NCBI RefSeq assembly: GCF_009792295.1
Contig: NZ_CP039934.1
Location: 1,074,501-1,138,500, forward strand
Origin: Myroides fluvii
Lineage (GTDB): Bacteria > Bacteroidota > Bacteroidia > Flavobacteriales > Flavobacteriaceae
Reading direction: 5' to 3'
DNA length: 64,000 nucleotides
A program made the position numbers and the translations under genes. Below the pieces are notes generated by a model. It did not search any database. It was not told where the DNA came from and was given only the letters and a program-made list of their open reading frames with translations. The first letter of the stretch is position 1, and each line of letters starts with the position of its first letter. Positions 26,901 through 35,072 of the stretch are shown in pieces.

Positions 26901-27305
26901 GACAACTGTCGCCCCAGGAAGACTCAAACCGTCTTCTGCGACAATTACGCCTTTAGCACTGATTCGCTTGCCCTTGGATTTACCTTGTTTTAATGAAAGG
27001 AGTTGATCATCCATCTGATGTGCGATTGCCCATTTACTTTGTAATACCTGCAATACTGTTTGTAAGGATACCGTTTGAGTGGTTAAGCTAATCTTGTTCT
27101 GAGTATTGATGGTTTGGTCGAGAAAAACCTTTAACTGCGTTTGTTGCTCAATCGCTTCGATAATCTGTTCTACTGTTACTTCTTGACTTGAGAGCCGTAC
27201 TTCTACGTCTTTCAGTGCGCGTTTTTGCGCCCATCCGGTTGTTGCAATAAGGAGAAATAAAAGCAAGAATTGCTTTTTCATCCTTGTTTTAAAGAAATTG
27301 TTCAT
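23988..27305 (-). CDS. SusC/RagA TonB-linked outer-membrane transporter with STN signalling domain
   Basis: 1105 aa. Order: signal peptide (to about 26), secretin/TonB N-terminal STN domain (about 41-105), carboxypeptidase-like domain (about 116-190), the SusC TonB-box motif DEIVVIGYGT (191-200), plug (about 205-320, with ISVLKDASAASIYGARAAAGVILITT), then the beta-barrel ending in a terminal Phe (VSVNF). The STN domain is the part that signals to a FecR anti-sigma, which matches the adjacent regulator genes. A second ATG at 27281 is an equally good start. Confidence 0.95.
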   Translation of the reverse strand: MNNFFKTRMKKQFLLLFLLIATTGWAQKRALKDVEVRLSSQEVTVEQIIEAIEQQTQLKVFLDQTINTQNKISLTTQTVSLQTVLQVLQSKWAIAHQMDDQLLSLKQGKSKGKRISAKGVIVAEDGLSLPGATVVNLNSKQSAMSDLDGAFSMEAQENDLLEFSFMGYQSIVQKATSSMQIKLSEQASALDEIVVIGYGTVKKKDLTGSVGQVSGELIEERNTTQLSQALQGQMSGVTVTRNSNKTGAGATIRVRGITTIGDSNPLIIVDGVAQDNIDEVNTNDIAEISVLKDASAASIYGARAAAGVILITTKRAKSGEFQFSYKADYGIDKPTAMPKPVDYKRYMEMINEMSWNDAGNPENGQHSIYSQEAIQTWKQNNTLDPDQFPITDWQDLLLKKAAYQQRHAFSMSGGGEKTKSRLSMTYDNNEALYAVENFKRIMMRLNNSVEINSYLSGDVDFSYNSTNQTSPTNNPVWEAMRYAPIYAATWQDGRIAEGKSGSNAYASLHYGGENKHYSDKAYGRFALNITPIRDVKVSLVVAPQLYFNRRKNFTKQIPYYDAQDPTRFGGYINGHASTKLVENRNEGKQLTKQILINYNKTYNDHSFNLLAGYEDNFNSVESLGASANNMELDNFPYLDLAPVDYMTNSGNKYETAYRSFFGRLIYNYKDKYHIQANIRKDGSSRFHSNYRWGTFPSVSVGWTLSNEEFMQGQNVFSNLKVRGSWGMLGNERIGNYPYQSSIGFSNTLFYQDGQILSSLTAAQIQYAIENITWETTTSTDFGVDMYFLNNRLGITADYYKKKTKDMLLELEIPAFMGFENPSQNAGEMHTEGWDLDVTWRDQMKDFKYSIGLNVSDSKTMMGNLNDRIVISNNQIIREGTPYNAWYGYVAEGLFQSQEEIGNSALLSTTTKPGDVKYKDISGPDGVPDGKISADYDRVPLGSSLPRFTYGGNIHMEYKGIELGMAFQGVGKRQSLLTEEQMRPFQSSWTSPMQEIDGRYWSPYNTESENIAAKYPRLSHASAENNNYKTSTLWLVNGAYFRIKNITLAYNFPKEVTKPILIDRLRVYLSLNDFFTVSDFPKGFDPETLYNSYITKSINFGVSVNF

Positions 27306-27323
27306 TGTTGTGTTTGTCGTTTA

Positions 27324-28202
27324 CTATTGAATACTAATGGTTTGATTTTTATTTTTTATGGAAAGATTATGGATAAATCCAAGACTATTTAAAATCGCAT
27401 AGAGCTCTTTTTTAGGGTAATCCCCTTGCACCAAAATATGGGATTTAGTCGGATCCTGAAGGACAATAGGTATTTGATAATACGCGGCCAATTCCGCAAC
27501 AACCTGGTGCATCTCTTTTCCTTTAAAATTGAAAAAAGCTTGAGTGTGATTCAGTGTATTGGCAACTTGCTGGTGGTTTTTCCAAACAATACTATCCTTA
27601 GCTTGTAAAACAAAAAGTTTGGTATGCTCTCGTTCTAAAACAGCTACTTTTCCGTAATTCACTTTTACTTTATATGCTACATCTGAATCATCAACAAGGA
27701 AGCTCGTTCCCAAAACCGTTGTTTGAATATTTTTCGTGTGAACGATAAAAGCGAGATTGGGGTTTTTAGTGACGGAAAAGTCCGCTTTGCCCTTTAGGGT
27801 CACCTGACGATTCTCCTGATTAAAAGCTGAAGCAACCAAGAGGGAACTCCCCTTGTAAAGCGTAACGGATGAATGATCCTCTAAGACCACGGTCATGTCC
27901 TGATCAGCAGTATAGAGCAGCGGTGTATGGGTTGAAAGGGGTTTCCAAATGAATAGGGCAATGGGAAGCGCAATCGCCACACAAAAGGCCCCCACCTTGA
28001 AAATCGTTCGCTTGCGTTGGCGTTGACGCTTATGCTGTTGAATCTTACTTTTGATTCTTAGCTCCAAACGTTCGGTATCTTCTAAATGCTCTAGTGTGGA
28101 AACTTGCATTTTATCCACCCAACGGTCTAAAAAAGCATTTTCTTTTACTGTCGTCTTGCCTTGCGCGAAACGCTGTAAAATTGCTCTTATTTTTTTATCC
28201 AT
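27324..28202 (-). CDS. FecR-family anti-sigma factor
   Basis: 292 aa from the ATG at 28202; a GTG nine bases upstream is in frame but less likely. A cytoplasmic N-terminal ~65 residues bind sigma, one transmembrane helix (around 66-88, AFCVAIALPIALFIW) crosses the inner membrane, and the periplasmic part contains the FecR domain (LLYTADQDMTVVLEDHSSVTLYKGS-type strands) and a C-terminal DUF4974-like domain. By family it receives the signal from the STN domain of SusC and releases the sigma factor. Confidence 0.92.
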   Translation of the reverse strand: MDKKIRAILQRFAQGKTTVKENAFLDRWVDKMQVSTLEHLEDTERLELRIKSKIQQHKRQRQRKRTIFKVGAFCVAIALPIALFIWKPLSTHTPLLYTADQDMTVVLEDHSSVTLYKGSSLLVASAFNQENRQVTLKGKADFSVTKNPNLAFIVHTKNIQTTVLGTSFLVDDSDVAYKVKVNYGKVAVLEREHTKLFVLQAKDSIVWKNHQQVANTLNHTQAFFNFKGKEMHQVVAELAAYYQIPIVLQDPTKSHILVQGDYPKKELYAILNSLGFIHNLSIKNKNQTISIQ

Positions 28203-28295
28203 AAAATACACTGTTTTCTATAGAGTGTCAGAAAACGGAACATGGACTAATCTGTTAGGTAAACTTTACACAAGATTAATCTTGGTAACAATACC

Positions 28296-28841
28296 TTAAT
28301 GTAAATAAACGAGAAGAAAAATGAGTTCAATGGAATATGGTAAATGTGCGCGCAGGGTTTGCAACGCTTTGGTAATATGATTTTTAACTGTGTGTTCAGA
28401 TATATTCATGGCTTGAGCAATTTCTGCATAAGATTGTTCCGCATAAAAACGCAATTGAAACGCTTGATAACATTTCTCTGGTAAAAGTTCTGCTGCCTTT
28501 TGTTTAATCTGATCCAATAAATAGGCTTTAAAAATCTGCTGTTCTTCCGCTGTCATCAAATCGCATTCTTGTAGAGCTTCATAGGCTAGTTCCAATTCAT
28601 TCGTTGTAAACGGACGTTTTCGCATATATTCAAAGCTCTTGTACTTGGCTGCTGCATATAAATACGACTTTATATTGTGAATTTCTAGGGTGTCCAATCT
28701 ATTCCACACATCAATAAAAATCTCTTGAATGATATCTTCCGATTGCTTGCTATCTTTTGTAATGGTATAAGCATAGGAGTATAAAGGTTTCCAAAGTTCC
28801 ATATAGATCTGATCTAACAGGTAATCGTTACGCTTAGACAT
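28296..28841 (-). CDS. ECF-type RNA polymerase sigma factor
   Basis: 181 aa from the ATG at 28841 (MSKRNDYLL); the frame is open to a TTG 42 bases upstream, but a -7-like TACTTTTA overlaps that stretch, which supports the ATG. Region 2 is seen as QSEDIIQEIFIDVWNRL and region 4 as SYAEIAQAMNISEHTVKNHITKAL. It would direct transcription of the SusC/SusD operon when freed by the downstream FecR. Member of the Bacteroidota FecI-like group. Confidence 0.92.
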   Translation of the reverse strand: MSKRNDYLLDQIYMELWKPLYSYAYTITKDSKQSEDIIQEIFIDVWNRLDTLEIHNIKSYLYAAAKYKSFEYMRKRPFTTNELELAYEALQECDLMTAEEQQIFKAYLLDQIKQKAAELLPEKCYQAFQLRFYAEQSYAEIAQAMNISEHTVKNHITKALQTLRAHLPYSIELIFLLVYLH

Positions 28842-29296
28842 GTTCTCTTTTTTAGCGTAAAAGTATTTATTCCATTCCTCCAAGGCTAAACCCGTTATTT
28901 TATTAAATCATTAAGTTTTTAAAAAAAAACTAAATCACTACAAAAGAACCAATTACCCATAAAAACCTTCCGTTTTTCCTTTTCGCTCTACGTTATAAAC
29001 AGAACCAATTCGAGCACAAGATTACCAATCCATTAAGTCTTTTAAATGCGATCGCAAGGTGCGACCTAGTTATACACTTTGAGAAATTAGCAACGACGAT
29101 TATACCTTCTGGTAATGAATTAACCTGTAATATAGATAGATAAGTATGCTACTGTGGTATCTCATGAATACCACCTACTTTAACTTTTCGATATAGAAAC
29201 TATAAGTCAAGAACTTCAATCGAGTAAAAGTCAATCCTTAAAAATTTGTCTACCTTTAGTATAATTCACTTATTTATTGGAAATTAAATTAAAAAC
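28842..29296. other. Intergenic region upstream of the sigma gene
   Basis: About 450 bases between divergent genes. It holds a TACTTTTA element for the sigma gene, an A/T hairpin near 28914-28932, a small hairpin GTGGTAT/ATACCAC (29154-29174) and a -7-like TACCTTTA at 29253-29260 in front of the next gene. No coding potential seen. Confidence 0.4.
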
Positions 29297-29614
29297 ATGG
29301 GATATAAAAAAATTTGTCTACCTTGTAGACTATGCTTCACTAGATTGATTGATTTTGGTACTGGAAAGATCTATCCATGTCCCACTTGTTCCAATCCTAT
29401 GATACTACTGACGCATCGGTTTAGAGCTCCCAAAAAGTCCGACGATCAAAAATGGAAAACAGTTGCTTTTCTCCTAGCCCATGGCTTTTTGTATCAACCT
29501 ATTTTTGAAGTTCTAAACGGACAAAAAACCACTAAAAAGGTAGAATATCCCGAAAATTTAACTCAGGCACGTGCATTTGTTTTGCAGTATAAAGATCAAG
29601 CCTACTACAAATAA
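29297..29614 (+). CDS. Small zinc-ribbon-like protein
   Basis: 105 aa, cytoplasmic. Cysteines C7, C10 and C13 in KICLPCRLCF and C28, C31 in YPCPTCSNPM form two CxxC knuckles of a likely zinc ribbon. The following HRFRAPKKSDDQKWKTVAFLL and a hydrophobic FLLAHGFLYQPIF stretch resemble a conserved family of Bacteroidota proteins that I know only as hypothetical. It is followed 6 bp later by another unknown gene. Confidence 0.65.
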   Translation: MGYKKICLPCRLCFTRLIDFGTGKIYPCPTCSNPMILLTHRFRAPKKSDDQKWKTVAFLLAHGFLYQPIFEVLNGQKTTKKVEYPENLTQARAFVLQYKDQAYYK

Positions 29615-29620
29615 CTCCGC

Positions 29621-30172
29621 ATGAAAATAGGAAAACCCTTTCGTACACTAACACTAAAAGAATACCTCTTCTACATTGACAATCATAATAAGTATACGGA
29701 TTTTAATACCTTAGGTTTATATCGATCTCTTGTAGAACATGAACGTTTAACACTGGAAGAGAAACTAGAGCTTCGAGCGTATGCGCATCGCTTTTTTAAA
29801 AAACCCTTTGATTTTCTCCAACTTAAAGATCCTAAAACCTATGTTGAAGTAGCTTATTTAGGGCAAGAATTAACAGCGGGAGATGAACAACAAATTTGGC
29901 GTGATGTCAAACGAAATCAGCATCAAATTCTAAAAGACAAACGAATTAAACACCGTAATTTTGGGGATTATTCCAAGCACAATTGTGGAGATGAGGCTTG
30001 TATTTGGTATGGACTTATGGTTCGACAAGGTTCTTGGCTAGCTGAGGGAAACATGCATTTCAACACAGATATCGATAAATACAACCAAAAACAGCAAGCA
30101 GATCGAATTAAATCGGAGAGAAAAAACGAGAGGAATTTAATTAATAAAGCGATACAAGACGAACAAGAGTAA
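29621..30172 (+). CDS. Conserved hypothetical protein with C-terminal charged tail
   Basis: 183 aa, cytoplasmic, no family recognised. The N-terminal half is mostly helical and charged. A compact motif HNCGDEACIWYGLMVRQGS near residues 120-140 contains two Cys and one His and looks like the conserved core. The C-terminus is a basic/acidic helix (KQQADRIKSERKNERNLINKAIQ). Probably co-transcribed with the zinc-ribbon gene upstream. Confidence 0.65.
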   Translation: MKIGKPFRTLTLKEYLFYIDNHNKYTDFNTLGLYRSLVEHERLTLEEKLELRAYAHRFFKKPFDFLQLKDPKTYVEVAYLGQELTAGDEQQIWRDVKRNQHQILKDKRIKHRNFGDYSKHNCGDEACIWYGLMVRQGSWLAEGNMHFNTDIDKYNQKQQADRIKSERKNERNLINKAIQDEQE

Positions 30173-30228
30173 ACACCCCCCAGAATTTTTGGATAAACCC
30201 AATTTTTGGAAATAATATAAAGGTCGAT

Positions 30229-30804
30229 ATGATGATACAGCACCCTTTTTTTGTTTTTTTGTTTTTCCTCTCAACGAGTTGGTTCCATCCTTTACTAGCA
30301 CAAAAACTAGATAAAGAGCAATTATTGCGTAAAACAAATGCTGATCCAACGGCCCTTTTTATCATTAATGGCCTTCCATTTGATGATTCCGAATCAGCAG
30401 TCATTCAGCTCAAACTCGACAGTATAGATCCAGCTAAGGCGGTTTCAATAGAGGTATTGAAAACGGAGAAGTCAACCATCCTTCGAAAAGATCTTATAAT
30501 CATTAATTATGCAGTTCAACTTTCACTTGAACGAGTTCAATCCCTATTAAGCGAAATTATACCGAAATTTAAGGATACCTACTACGGATTTTCCTCCCAT
30601 ATCTATACGGATGCTCAAGATCCTGTTTTGTATATAGATGGACATAAAATTCATCATACGGAAACAAAAAAAGCAATCAACACATTATCATCGTCGAATC
30701 AAATTGCTTATATTTTCGAAAAAAAGGGAGAACAATCGATTGAACTTTACGGGCAAAATGCAAAAAATGGGGTTGTCTTGATTTGGACTAAAGACAAGCT
30801 TTAA
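30229..30804 (+). CDS. Secreted protein with two TonB-plug-like segments and no barrel
   Basis: 191 aa. The signal peptide (FFVFLFFLSTSWFHPLLAQ) ends near residue 25. Two stretches then echo the plug domain of SusC-type receptors: ALFIINGLPFDD with AVSIEVLKTEKSTILRKD, and VLYIDGHKIHHTET with IAYIFEKKGEQSIELYG followed by QNAKNGVVLIWTK. In a true receptor these match the VDG, ISVLKDA and GVILITTK positions. There is no beta-barrel. Function unknown; it may bind receptor partners or be a remnant that kept its frame. Two adjacent ATG codons at the start. Confidence 0.55.
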   Translation: MMIQHPFFVFLFFLSTSWFHPLLAQKLDKEQLLRKTNADPTALFIINGLPFDDSESAVIQLKLDSIDPAKAVSIEVLKTEKSTILRKDLIIINYAVQLSLERVQSLLSEIIPKFKDTYYGFSSHIYTDAQDPVLYIDGHKIHHTETKKAINTLSSSNQIAYIFEKKGEQSIELYGQNAKNGVVLIWTKDKL

Positions 30805-30828
30805 ATCGTTTTACTAAATTTTAAAATA

Positions 30829-31509
30829 ATGCAAAAACAGTTTAATTCTTTAACAGCATGGCAGCGCATACTGGATCAAGCTGAAACTGCCCCGGGTGAC
30901 CTACTTTATGAAATTGCGAATCACCTAGAGCATGGTTATGCAATCAATGAAGAAGAACACATTGAAGTAGATCAACACAAAGCCTTTCATTTCTATCAAA
31001 AAGCGGCTCAAAAAGGTCATATTGATGCTACCATTCGATTAGCTGATTTCTATAGCGAAGGTTTATTTTGCAAAAAAGACATAGCCCTAGCCCTTAACCT
31101 ATATCAAATAGGCATTGATAATAATCGTGGACATGCCGCATTTAATCAGGCTTTAATTTATCGCGATCTTGAAGATTACGCCAAAGCCTTTTCCCTTTAT
31201 CAAATAGCCCAGACCATAAATAAAGCACCTTCTATCGAAATTGCCTATTGCCATTATTATGGACTAGGCACACCAATCAACAAAGAAAAAGCCTTTATTA
31301 TTTTTGAAACGATCGCGAAAAATGATCCTGAAAACAATAATACAGGCTATGAAATTGACGATGCTAATTATTATTTGGGTCTCTATTATTTAGAAGGCAC
31401 CTACATAGAAAAATCAACCGAAAAAGCAAGATTCTACTTTGAGAAAGCAAATCGCGATCAAGACCATCGACCTGCTAACGAACTATTATTACTAATACAA
31501 AAAACATGA
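30829..31509 (+). CDS. Sel1/TPR-repeat protein
   Basis: 226 aa, cytoplasmic, no signal peptide. Several Sel1-like repeats are visible: KAFHFYQKAAQKGHIDATIRLA, IALALNLYQIGIDNNRGHAAF, KAFSLYQIAQ and ANYYLGLYYLEGTYIEKSTEKA. Sel1 proteins are adaptor scaffolds for protein-protein contact. Its last bases overlap the next gene by ATGA, so the two are translationally coupled. Confidence 0.82.
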   Translation: MQKQFNSLTAWQRILDQAETAPGDLLYEIANHLEHGYAINEEEHIEVDQHKAFHFYQKAAQKGHIDATIRLADFYSEGLFCKKDIALALNLYQIGIDNNRGHAAFNQALIYRDLEDYAKAFSLYQIAQTINKAPSIEIAYCHYYGLGTPINKEKAFIIFETIAKNDPENNNTGYEIDDANYYLGLYYLEGTYIEKSTEKARFYFEKANRDQDHRPANELLLLIQKT

Positions 31510-31934
31510 AACAACAAATCACCTTCCTTTTCTTCTTTATTTCGATTAGCTTATTTAGTCAAGAAATAAACCAATTAGGTTTGACAGATAACCCTGTTTT
31601 GACACTAGAAGAAGCTCAATACCTCATGCAACACATGAGTGAAGAACAACGACAAGGTATCGATCTCACGAACAAAAAAGTTCTTTTTGTTACGGGTTCT
31701 TCTGGAGGAAGATTGATTAGCAAATCGACCTATTTTAAGAACATTACAATGAACAATGAAACAGATAATATAAGAGGCAGCTGGATTTTTGAACTAACGG
31801 AAAAGGAAAAAATCAATTCTGGCGGTTATGACATTTTTATTGCGCATTGGAGCAAAACAATAGTAAATAGCAATAGAAAAAGACATATAAAAACGGCGGC
31901 TAAGACGGAACAAATGTCTCTTTTAGATAAGTAA
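31506..31934 (+). CDS. Small secreted protein of unknown function
   Basis: 142 aa. The signal peptide (FLFFFISISLFSQ) ends near residue 19. The mature part has KKVLFVTGSSGGRLISKSTYF and a charged C-terminus; no family recognised. It overlaps the Sel1 gene by 4 bp (ATGA), which implies a shared role. It could be a secreted partner of the Sel1 protein, but this is only context. Confidence 0.55.
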   Translation: MKQQITFLFFFISISLFSQEINQLGLTDNPVLTLEEAQYLMQHMSEEQRQGIDLTNKKVLFVTGSSGGRLISKSTYFKNITMNNETDNIRGSWIFELTEKEKINSGGYDIFIAHWSKTIVNSNRKRHIKTAAKTEQMSLLDK

Positions 31935-31975
31935 GCAGCACCTAGATTACATCTATCCCACTATTAATCACTTCT

Positions 31976-32689
31976 ATGACAATTTTTTCCTATCATCTTG
32001 CACAGGTCTCTTTCTTTAGTAGTTTAAGAATATTGCTTTTTCCACCCAAAGCCAAATACATAAAGGGATTAATTCACGCAGACACCATGCATGCGATGGT
32101 TTTAGGGTCGCCAGTATTTTCACCCGCGCGATTTTTAATCCGTCGAGTTGTTGTTTTTGCACAATGGGAAAATGAGACAGCCTTAGAACACTATTTAGCA
32201 ACCCATTCCATCGGAAAGAAACTAGCCAAAGGCTGGCATACGCGCTTGCAGTTTGTCAGACAATGGGGAACCCTATCTAACTACCAAATTCCCGCAGAAG
32301 GCGTGTCCTTAGCAGAAGAAGAGGAAGCTGTAGTAGCGGTAACCTTAGCGCGCATGCGATACTTTCAAATTCCACGCTTTATTCGTTGGGGACGACCGAC
32401 TGAGCAATTGGTTCGCGATCACCCTGCTCCTACATTAGCCTTGGCATCATTTAAATTTCCGACCACGATTTCGACCTTTTCGATTTGGCCTTCTTTAAAA
32501 AGCATGACCGATATGGTGCAGGGACATAGCCAGGTTGCCCAACCACAACGACACCGAGAAGCCATGCAAGAAAGAAATCGCAAAGATTTTCACGTCGAAT
32601 TTAGTACGTTGCGTTTTAAACCCCTTGCTGAATATGGCACTTGGCAGGGAAAAACACACTATATACCTCAACCCAATCATCCCTTATAA
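31976..32689 (+). CDS. Spheroidene monooxygenase-like (CrtA-like) protein
   Basis: 237 aa, cytoplasmic. The C-terminal half matches CrtA-type proteins well: LARMRYFQIPRFIRWGRPTEQLVRDHP, LALASFKFPTTISTFSIW, MTDMVQGHSQVAQPQRH and RKDFHVEFSTLRFKPL. True CrtA hydroxylates carotenoids in phototrophs; no carotenoid gene is near, and homologues outside phototrophs have no proven activity. The gene overlaps nothing but ends one base before the next ORF, with which it is surely co-transcribed. Confidence 0.75.
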   Translation: MTIFSYHLAQVSFFSSLRILLFPPKAKYIKGLIHADTMHAMVLGSPVFSPARFLIRRVVVFAQWENETALEHYLATHSIGKKLAKGWHTRLQFVRQWGTLSNYQIPAEGVSLAEEEEAVVAVTLARMRYFQIPRFIRWGRPTEQLVRDHPAPTLALASFKFPTTISTFSIWPSLKSMTDMVQGHSQVAQPQRHREAMQERNRKDFHVEFSTLRFKPLAEYGTWQGKTHYIPQPNHPL

Positions 32690-32690
32690 C

Positions 32691-33551
32691 ATGAGTCGAA
32701 TATCGTTCAACCAAAATAAACAAGATTGGGTTACCCAACAATGGGTTATTTTAAGAGGCAAACAATTGAATTCCGATGACAGCTCTTGGTTACTTGGCCC
32801 CTTTGGACGCGTAGGCGATGCAGGAGAAGATTTTATCTACCAATTAGCCCAAGAAGAACAACTAGTCATCTTGCGAAATTGCACCCATGCTGGTTTACTC
32901 TCTTCGCTTTCTGTATTGGGACTATCGCCAGAGAATCAAGCGAAAATAGATCCCCGTATTGTCGATTTTTACGAACAAACTTCCGAATATAACCTCCGCA
33001 TGAGTTTACGATGGAACCCCATCTTCAAATGTTGTGGCTATCTCGTAAACGCCTTGTTTAGCCACCGACTCAAACAATTGCATATACCCATAAAAAACAA
33101 ACTACAAGATGAGCCTATAACCAGCGAGATTATTCAATTAATCGCACCTCAAACGAAAGAAATACGCTATACCTTTTGGCTGAGAACCCTTCCTTCTCAA
33201 GGGACCATTGTATTTTCTGGTGTTTATAGCACTTGTCTATTGCCTACAGGTAAAAAAGCCGTAAAAGCAGTATTTCCATTACCCAATGGCAATGCTACCG
33301 TCCTCATGAAACCACAGGTTGGTACACAAGGAGAATTGATTTTAGATTCGAGTGGTAACCAATGGGGAGAAGCGGGCTTTTACTTTCTATTACAAGATAG
33401 CAAAGAAAAGTACTGGGCACGATTTATTCCTTCCTTCAAAGATAAACTCGTCGTACAAGCCCATTCAAATGGATTAACAGCCAATCAACAACTAAAACTT
33501 TGGGGATTACCGGTAGTCACAATTTCCTATGCCATAAAGCGAAAGGAATAA
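32691..33551 (+). CDS. Conserved hypothetical protein coupled to the CrtA-like gene
   Basis: 286 aa from the ATG at 32691, which follows the upstream stop by one base; a longer open frame begins inside the CrtA-like gene but is not supported. No signal peptide. Notable segments are SSWLLGPFGRVGDAGEDFI, RNCTHAGLLSSLSVLGLSP, a short hydrophobic ILFKCCGYLVNALFS-like helix, and FSGVYSTCLLPTG then VFPLPNGNATVLMKP. I recall similar uncharacterised proteins in other phyla but cannot name the family. Co-transcription suggests joint action with the monooxygenase-like protein. Confidence 0.65.
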   Translation: MSRISFNQNKQDWVTQQWVILRGKQLNSDDSSWLLGPFGRVGDAGEDFIYQLAQEEQLVILRNCTHAGLLSSLSVLGLSPENQAKIDPRIVDFYEQTSEYNLRMSLRWNPIFKCCGYLVNALFSHRLKQLHIPIKNKLQDEPITSEIIQLIAPQTKEIRYTFWLRTLPSQGTIVFSGVYSTCLLPTGKKAVKAVFPLPNGNATVLMKPQVGTQGELILDSSGNQWGEAGFYFLLQDSKEKYWARFIPSFKDKLVVQAHSNGLTANQQLKLWGLPVVTISYAIKRKE

Positions 33552-33638
33552 ATCATTCTTTTTTAGTATCCTATATATATATAGTATTTTAGTCTTAAAA
33601 TTAAATGTAAACAGTCACTGACCTAACCCTTCTTTTTC

Positions 33639-34130
33639 ATGCGTGATCTAATTTTCTACGATCAAACCCGATATCCTCAAATAGCACGACTAGCCATCGC
33701 TATACCTTTAATCCTTATTGCTGTACTTGGTTATATTTATGCTCAGGATACGATCTTTATATCCCTACTCGGATTTGTATTTATTGTCTTAGTCCTAAGT
33801 GCCTATTATATGTATAAATCTGGTTTAGCGATTCAAATTTCAGAAGAAGGGATATCCTATACATTCCACTCTTTTTCAAAAAAAGAAAACCACATTCCCC
33901 TATCTGATATCCAACAAATAGCACTCATGGCTTTAGATTATACCACTAAATTCGGAGGGTGGGGACATCGAAAAAATAAAAATGGAGAAGCTTTTATATT
34001 TAATGACGGGCTTTTTCTACACGTACAAACGGCCCATCAAATGTACTATTTCTCAATCTCTGATGCTCAAAAAGAAGCATGTCAGCATCTACTTGAGCAC
34101 TATACTTTACCTGATACAAAAAAAGAATAA
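33639..34130 (+). CDS. Two-helix membrane protein with a C-terminal PH-like domain
   Basis: 163 aa. Two adjacent transmembrane helices (about 18-35 and 40-58) form an N-terminal hairpin. The rest (ISEEGISYTFHSF, KENHIPLSDIQQIAL, FIFNDGLFLHVQT) looks like a bacterial PH-type beta domain facing the cytoplasm. No family named. The stop codon lies inside the stem of a bidirectional terminator. Confidence 0.6.
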   Translation: MRDLIFYDQTRYPQIARLAIAIPLILIAVLGYIYAQDTIFISLLGFVFIVLVLSAYYMYKSGLAIQISEEGISYTFHSFSKKENHIPLSDIQQIALMALDYTTKFGGWGHRKNKNGEAFIFNDGLFLHVQTAHQMYYFSISDAQKEACQHLLEHYTLPDTKKE

Positions 34131-34152
34131 CAGAGTTGTTATTCTTTTTTTG
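34116..34152. terminator. Bidirectional terminator shared by two convergent genes
   Basis: ACAAAAAAAGAATAACA pairs with TGTTATTCTTTTTTTGT around a 4-base loop. The stop codons of both flanking genes lie within the stem. Confidence 0.8.
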
Positions 34153-34813
34153 TATGTTGAAACAACCAATTATATAAGGTAATATGGCGATATAAATCTT
34201 CTACACTTCCGTGATTTCCTCCCTTAACAACTTCGAGTTCTATGGGGGCTTTAACATTACACGCTTGAATAGCAGTCAAAATATTTTTTGATTCTTTTAG
34301 GGGTACAATAAAATCTTTATCCCCGTGAATCAATTTAATCGGGAGACTGGTTAAGTTACAAGCATCCCTGGCTTCTCCCCCTCCGCAGATAGCAATTGCA
34401 GCAGCTAGACGATTGGCATATTTACTGGCATACTTCATCGTTCCGTATCCACCCAAACTCATTCCTGTTACATAGATGCGACTCTCATCAATGGCGTAAT
34501 GTTCAATCATATACTGAACAACCTCATCTACTTTATCTGGATTCCACGGCCCTGAAGGCAATTGAGGAGCCACTAAATAAGCTGGTAGCTTCAATCCTTT
34601 CTCTATTCCCCTGAGTGGACCATATCGCTTGACACGTTCAATATTCGTACCTGATAAACTGCGCCCATGCAAAAAAATAACCAAAGGGTTCTTTTCTTCA
34701 ACCGTACTCGGCTCATTGACCCAAAATTGATAAGCTGTTTGATCTAAAACAGCTTTAGGTTGAGCTCCTAAATTCAAGGAAATCAACCCCATAATAAACA
34801 GAATAAAACGCAT
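34139..34813 (-). CDS. Exported alpha/beta hydrolase
   Basis: 224 aa. A signal peptide ends near GAQ (residue 18). The oxyanion/HG motif IFLHGRS, the nucleophile elbow TGMSLGGYG (S119), the acid in HGDKDFIVP (D167) and the final GGNHGS (H201) give a full catalytic triad. The layout is that of dienelactone-hydrolase or polyhydroxybutyrate-depolymerase-like esterases. Likely a periplasmic esterase; substrate not known. Single gene, convergent with the PH-domain protein. Confidence 0.82.
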   Translation of the reverse strand: MRFILFIMGLISLNLGAQPKAVLDQTAYQFWVNEPSTVEEKNPLVIFLHGRSLSGTNIERVKRYGPLRGIEKGLKLPAYLVAPQLPSGPWNPDKVDEVVQYMIEHYAIDESRIYVTGMSLGGYGTMKYASKYANRLAAAIAICGGGEARDACNLTSLPIKLIHGDKDFIVPLKESKNILTAIQACNVKAPIELEVVKGGNHGSVEDLYRHITLYNWLFQHTKKE

Positions 34814-35072
34814 AGAATTTTTATCTAAATATAGTTGTATTCTAACAAAACACCCAGAAAAAAAAACTACAATTGTTGTGTTTACCCCCCCTCAATACAT
34901 CAACAAAGCAATATACTAAAGCACAAGGTTTTACTATCAAAGAACCAGGTAAAAACAATAGAAACTCAAAAAACAGTAGCCCTAAATTATGTTAATGATT
35001 ACATAATTTCTTTAACAATATTGTGAGATGTCTTATTTTTAAACAAAAACGTAGAAAACAAAATTAAACTAA

